From: Bacteroidales bacterium
GTDB taxonomy: Bacteria > Bacteroidota > Bacteroidia > Bacteroidales > UBA7960
Assembly: GCA_003557765.1 (NCBI GenBank)
Contig: PWNO01000061.1
Location: 1 to 7,640 of the forward strand
DNA: 7,640 nt
Direction: 5' to 3'
The notes under the pieces were generated by a model, which worked only from the letters and a program-made list of their open reading frames with translations, was not told the DNA's origin and made no database searches. The position numbers were made by a program, and so were the translations under genes. This document shows, one piece after another, positions 5,578 through 7,640 of the stretch (the stretch's first letter is position 1; the number at the start of each line of letters is the position of its first letter).

Positions 5578-6297
5578 TCAGGAAGTTGCGTTCTTTTGAT
5601 ATTGCTTTTGCTTTTGTTTTAATCTTACTATTAACCGGTTTAGTTTGAGGATTTCTTTATTCAGTTTATTATTTGCGATCTCTAATTTATTTTTTCTTCC
5701 TGTGACATCTAAGGTATCATTAATATTTTCGATACGTAAAGCCCGTAAAGCATTTATGTGGTTTGCTAACGTAACAATTATTTCATTCAGCTCATTCTCT
5801 TTTCTCTTCAGGTCCGATATGTCAGTTGCTATGAGTATGTAATTATCTCCCTGCAGATAAGGTGGCAAAATGTGAATTGACAGTCTGAGATATAATGTGT
5901 TTTTCAGGGATACTATTAAAACATCATGTTTATCATGAGCCGATTGAGTCAGGAAGTAATCTAATTTTGGATTATCATCCGGTGTGATGAAGCGTTTAAG
6001 GGATGAGCCAATAACCCTTTTATATGGAGACTGAACAATCTCAGCAAATCTCTGATTACAATAGAGAATTGTACCATCTTTTGTAAGAGTAACTGCTCCT
6101 TCGCTCATCTCTTCTATGAAAGCACGGTATGGTGTTTCGGCAGAACTGACAGAATAGACTTGTTCTCCCTTTTTTCCGGAAACCATTATCGCATCCACCT
6201 CTCCGTTTCTGATTGCCGTAAGAGCCTCCTCAATTTCAACCAGGCGTGAATGCAATTCCTTATTATCAATTATGAGCTGTTCTTTTGTTCTGGTCAT
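5578..6297 (-). CDS. PAS-domain protein with coiled coils, no kinase domain
   Basis: This is a 239-residue soluble protein. Residues about 5-30 are helical and lead into AIRNGEVDAIMVSGKKGEQVYSV, a block I know from the N-terminus of PAS-type sensor histidine kinases. A PAS domain spans about 56-165 (PYRAFIEEMSEGAVTLTKDGTILYCNQRFAEIV...VIGSSLKRFI...LIATDISDLKRKE). The rest (about 160-235) is a long coiled coil. There is no clear H-box helix and no ATP-binding N/G1/G2 region, so it cannot phosphorylate by itself; it may be a dimeric input or adaptor protein. It follows the second kaiB by 43 bp on the same strand, so it is probably the last gene of the kai operon and may tie a small-molecule or redox signal to the Kai proteins. 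The ligand is unknown. Confidence 0.85.
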   Translation of the reverse strand: MTRTKEQLIIDNKELHSRLVEIEEALTAIRNGEVDAIMVSGKKGEQVYSVSSAETPYRAFIEEMSEGAVTLTKDGTILYCNQRFAEIVQSPYKRVIGSSLKRFITPDDNPKLDYFLTQSAHDKHDVLIVSLKNTLYLRLSIHILPPYLQGDNYILIATDISDLKRKENELNEIIVTLANHINALRALRIENINDTLDVTGRKNKLEIANNKLNKEILKLNRLIVRLKQKQKQYQKNATS

Positions 6298-6340
6298 TTA
6301 CATTTATATTAAACCAACTGATTTAAAATTCCCGGAGTCC

Positions 6341-6694
6341 TTACTTTTTCTTCACCTCTCTCAGATCCAATCCTAAAAGGACTTTTTCTTTATTTGACAT
6401 ATCACCAATAATGCGACGGAACGGAAGTGGCAGCTCTTTAATCAATGTAGGGGCTGCAATTATCTGGTCACCTTCTGCTAAATTTGGATTTTCATACAGG
6501 TCTATCACTTCAAGATCATATTGCCCTTCAAGATATTCTTCACAAATCTTCTTCAGGTTGGTTATTGCCATGGTTGATCGTTTCGTTGCACCGGTTATGT
6601 ATAAACGCAAAGTATATTTACTCTGGTTTTGTTCAGGAATAGGCAGTTCAAACTTTCCCGGAGTCTCCTCTGCTTTTGGTTTATTCTTTTTCAT
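6341..6694 (-). CDS. kaiB: KaiB-family protein, second copy
   Basis: This 117-residue protein has the KaiB fold from about residue 26: YTLRLYITGATKRSTMAITNLKKICEEYLEGQYDLEVIDLYENPNLAEGDQIIAAPTLIKELPLPFRRIIGDMSNKEKVLLGLDL. KaiB is a thioredoxin-like protein that in cyanobacteria switches fold and binds the CI ring of KaiC. Family marks present are EVIDL, NP-LAE-DQI, the PTL motif, the LPLP proline pair and the IIGD-S...VL-GLDL ending. The first 25 residues are a charged, proline-containing extension not found in cyanobacterial KaiB. By hand count it agrees with the other copy at about 48 of 85 aligned positions, so the duplication is not recent. It lies 31 bp after the first copy. Confidence 0.93.
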   Translation of the reverse strand: MKKNKPKAEETPGKFELPIPEQNQSKYTLRLYITGATKRSTMAITNLKKICEEYLEGQYDLEVIDLYENPNLAEGDQIIAAPTLIKELPLPFRRIIGDMSNKEKVLLGLDLREVKKK

Positions 6695-6725
6695 AAATAT
6701 GCATGATAAGGTATATATTTATAAA

Positions 6726-7067
6726 TCAGCTATTTGGCAATAAATCAAGTCCGACAAGTACACGTTCTGTATTTGAAAGATCTCCGATTATCTTACGAAC
6801 CGGTACCGGTAATTTTCTCACTAACGTTGGTAAGGCAAGGATCTGGTCCTCGGCACCAAGCTGTGGATTTTTCAATAGGTCAATTACTTCAATGGAATAT
6901 TTCCCCTTTAATTGTTCCTGACATATTTTTTTCAGATTTTCAAATGCAGCAAGAGCCTTTGGAGATTGTCCTGCAACGTATAAACGAAGCACCCATTTTT
7001 CATCTGTCGTTTTATCGGCTTTACCGTTTTTAATCATAATTTCTGAACTCACCTTCTTTGCTTTCAT
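6726..7067 (-). CDS. kaiB: KaiB-family protein, first copy
   Basis: This 113-residue protein has a lysine-rich N-terminal extension of about 23 residues, followed by a KaiB domain (about 24-110): [85 protein letters not shown]. It is closer to the classical KaiB consensus than the second copy: [34 protein letters not shown] and VL-GLDL are all present. It is expected to act with KaiC. The gene starts 19 bp after the kaiC stop, indicating one operon. ATG at 7067 is used; the internal Met11 is possible but leaves a shorter N-terminus. No strong ribosome binding site is seen, as is common in this phylum. Confidence 0.95.
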   Translation of the reverse strand: MKAKKVSSEIMIKNGKADKTTDEKWVLRLYVAGQSPKALAAFENLKKICQEQLKGKYSIEVIDLLKNPQLGAEDQILALPTLVRKLPVPVRKIIGDLSNTERVLVGLDLLPNS

Positions 7068-7086
7068 AGGATACTGTTTATAATGA

Positions 7087-7640
7087 TTATTTCAAATTGC
7101 CGGGAGCACGTTTACCCATGACAGCTTTTCTGCTGACTGCCATTTCCATTTTGTCCTGTTCCAGTTTTTTAATCATATCCTGCTCTGTTTTTATCAATTT
7201 AACAGCGTCGGATTCTTCCGAATCAAAATCGGCTTGTAATGCTGCAATCTTTGATTCCAATGCCTTCCGTTTCCGATCTATTTCACGTTTTTTACGTTCA
7301 ATTTCATGCTTGCGCGTCAACACTTCGGCGTTTTCAAGAGCCTCCTGTGCAACACGGGCCGAACCGGTTAATCCTCCACTGGAACCAATATAAGCTTCCC
7401 GTAATTCCACGCCGTGGTCAGTGAGAATGAATTCACGGATCTGGTTAGAATTAGCCATCCCCCTCGATTTAAGAACATACAGTCCCCTGTTTCGTTCGCC
7501 GCTCAATTCAATATCGCGTAGTAATAACCATGTATCTATCAATGATGATATTCCGACATCAGAATTCTCTAATGTGCAGTCGCCTGATGTCAGACTGGTA
7601 AATAAAGCTGTTATATGCTTTGACTTAAGAAAATCAACAA
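7087..7640 (-). CDS. kaiC: KaiC-family ATPase, C-terminal part (5' end outside the window)
   Basis: The frame runs in from the right edge (first full codon at 7638) and covers the last 183 residues. The early part, [19 protein letters not shown]...[44 protein letters not shown], is the end of a KaiC CII RecA-like ATPase domain. The pair Ser-Ser in GISSLIDT (codons at 7548-7543) aligns with the Ser431-Thr432 phosphorylation sites of cyanobacterial KaiC. After the [17 protein letters not shown] segment, about 70 residues form a strongly charged coiled coil ([20 protein letters not shown]...), ending in GKRAPGNLK. Such C-terminal coiled coils occur in KaiA-less KaiC proteins such as that of Rhodobacter sphaeroides, where they join two hexamers. 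Walker motifs and the CI domain lie outside the window. Confidence 0.95.
   Translation of the reverse strand, partial: VDFLKSKHITALFTSLTSGDCTLENSDVGISSLIDTWLLLRDIELSGERNRGLYVLKSRGMANSNQIREFILTDHGVELREAYIGSSGGLTGSARVAQEALENAEVLTRKHEIERKKREIDRKRKALESKIAALQADFDSEESDAVKLIKTEQDMIKKLEQDKMEMAVSRKAVMGKRAPGNLK

Noticed and set aside
1..7640. CRISPR arrays, tRNA or rRNA genes, insertion sequences and attachment sites.
   Set aside because: No regularly spaced repeats, tRNA cloverleaf, transposase or terminal repeats were seen on either strand.

Overview
The window looks like a chromosomal stretch from a member of the Bacteroidota. It is AT-rich. It has lipoproteins with a Bacteroidota-type surface-export signal, promoters of the TAnnTTTG type instead of the Escherichia-type -10, small protein families I know mainly from this phylum, and few strong ribosome binding sites. 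The genus cannot be read from the sequence.

Layout. The left part (2-2003) is on the plus strand: the tail of a membrane protein, a CsbD-like stress protein (253-435), an M48 zinc-metalloprotease lipoprotein (637-1440) and a YunG-like protein (1513-1875). A bidirectional hairpin terminator (2067-2101) separates this block from everything to its right, which is on the minus strand. Read in the direction of transcription, the right part begins with the end of kaiC (7640-7087), then two kaiB genes (7067-6726 and 6694-6341) and a PAS/coiled-coil protein (6297-5578), forming a clock-type cluster without kaiA. Next come an AraC-family regulator with an HMA-like N-terminus (5354-4794), a pair of small membrane proteins (4689-4369 and 4307-4098), a small outer-membrane beta-barrel protein (3737-3258) and a surface lipoprotein with an Ig-like and an ice-binding-like (DUF3494) domain (3205-2126).

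The main discovery is a 38-bp composite site found three times (153-190 plus; 3851-3888 minus; 4761-4798 minus). Each copy holds two direct half-sites, close to TATGTAA, whose starts are exactly 21 bp apart. Each is followed after exactly 19 bp by a Bacteroidota-like -7 box and then a gene start. The targets are the CsbD-like gene, the beta-barrel plus ice-binding-like pair, and the two small membrane proteins. Tandem direct half-sites two helical turns apart are the usual layout for AraC-family activators, and an AraC-family gene lies next to one copy, whose operator overlaps its stop codon. My reading is a compact local envelope-stress regulon: one activator controlling a CsbD-like protein, small membrane proteins and surface proteins. 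The regulator assignment is inferred; the repeated sites and their fixed spacing are directly visible.

The Kai cluster resembles non-cyanobacterial KaiB/KaiC systems: no KaiA is visible, kaiB is duplicated, KaiC has a C-terminal coiled coil, and a PAS protein without a kinase domain follows. No promoter for it is visible, because the start of kaiC lies outside the window.
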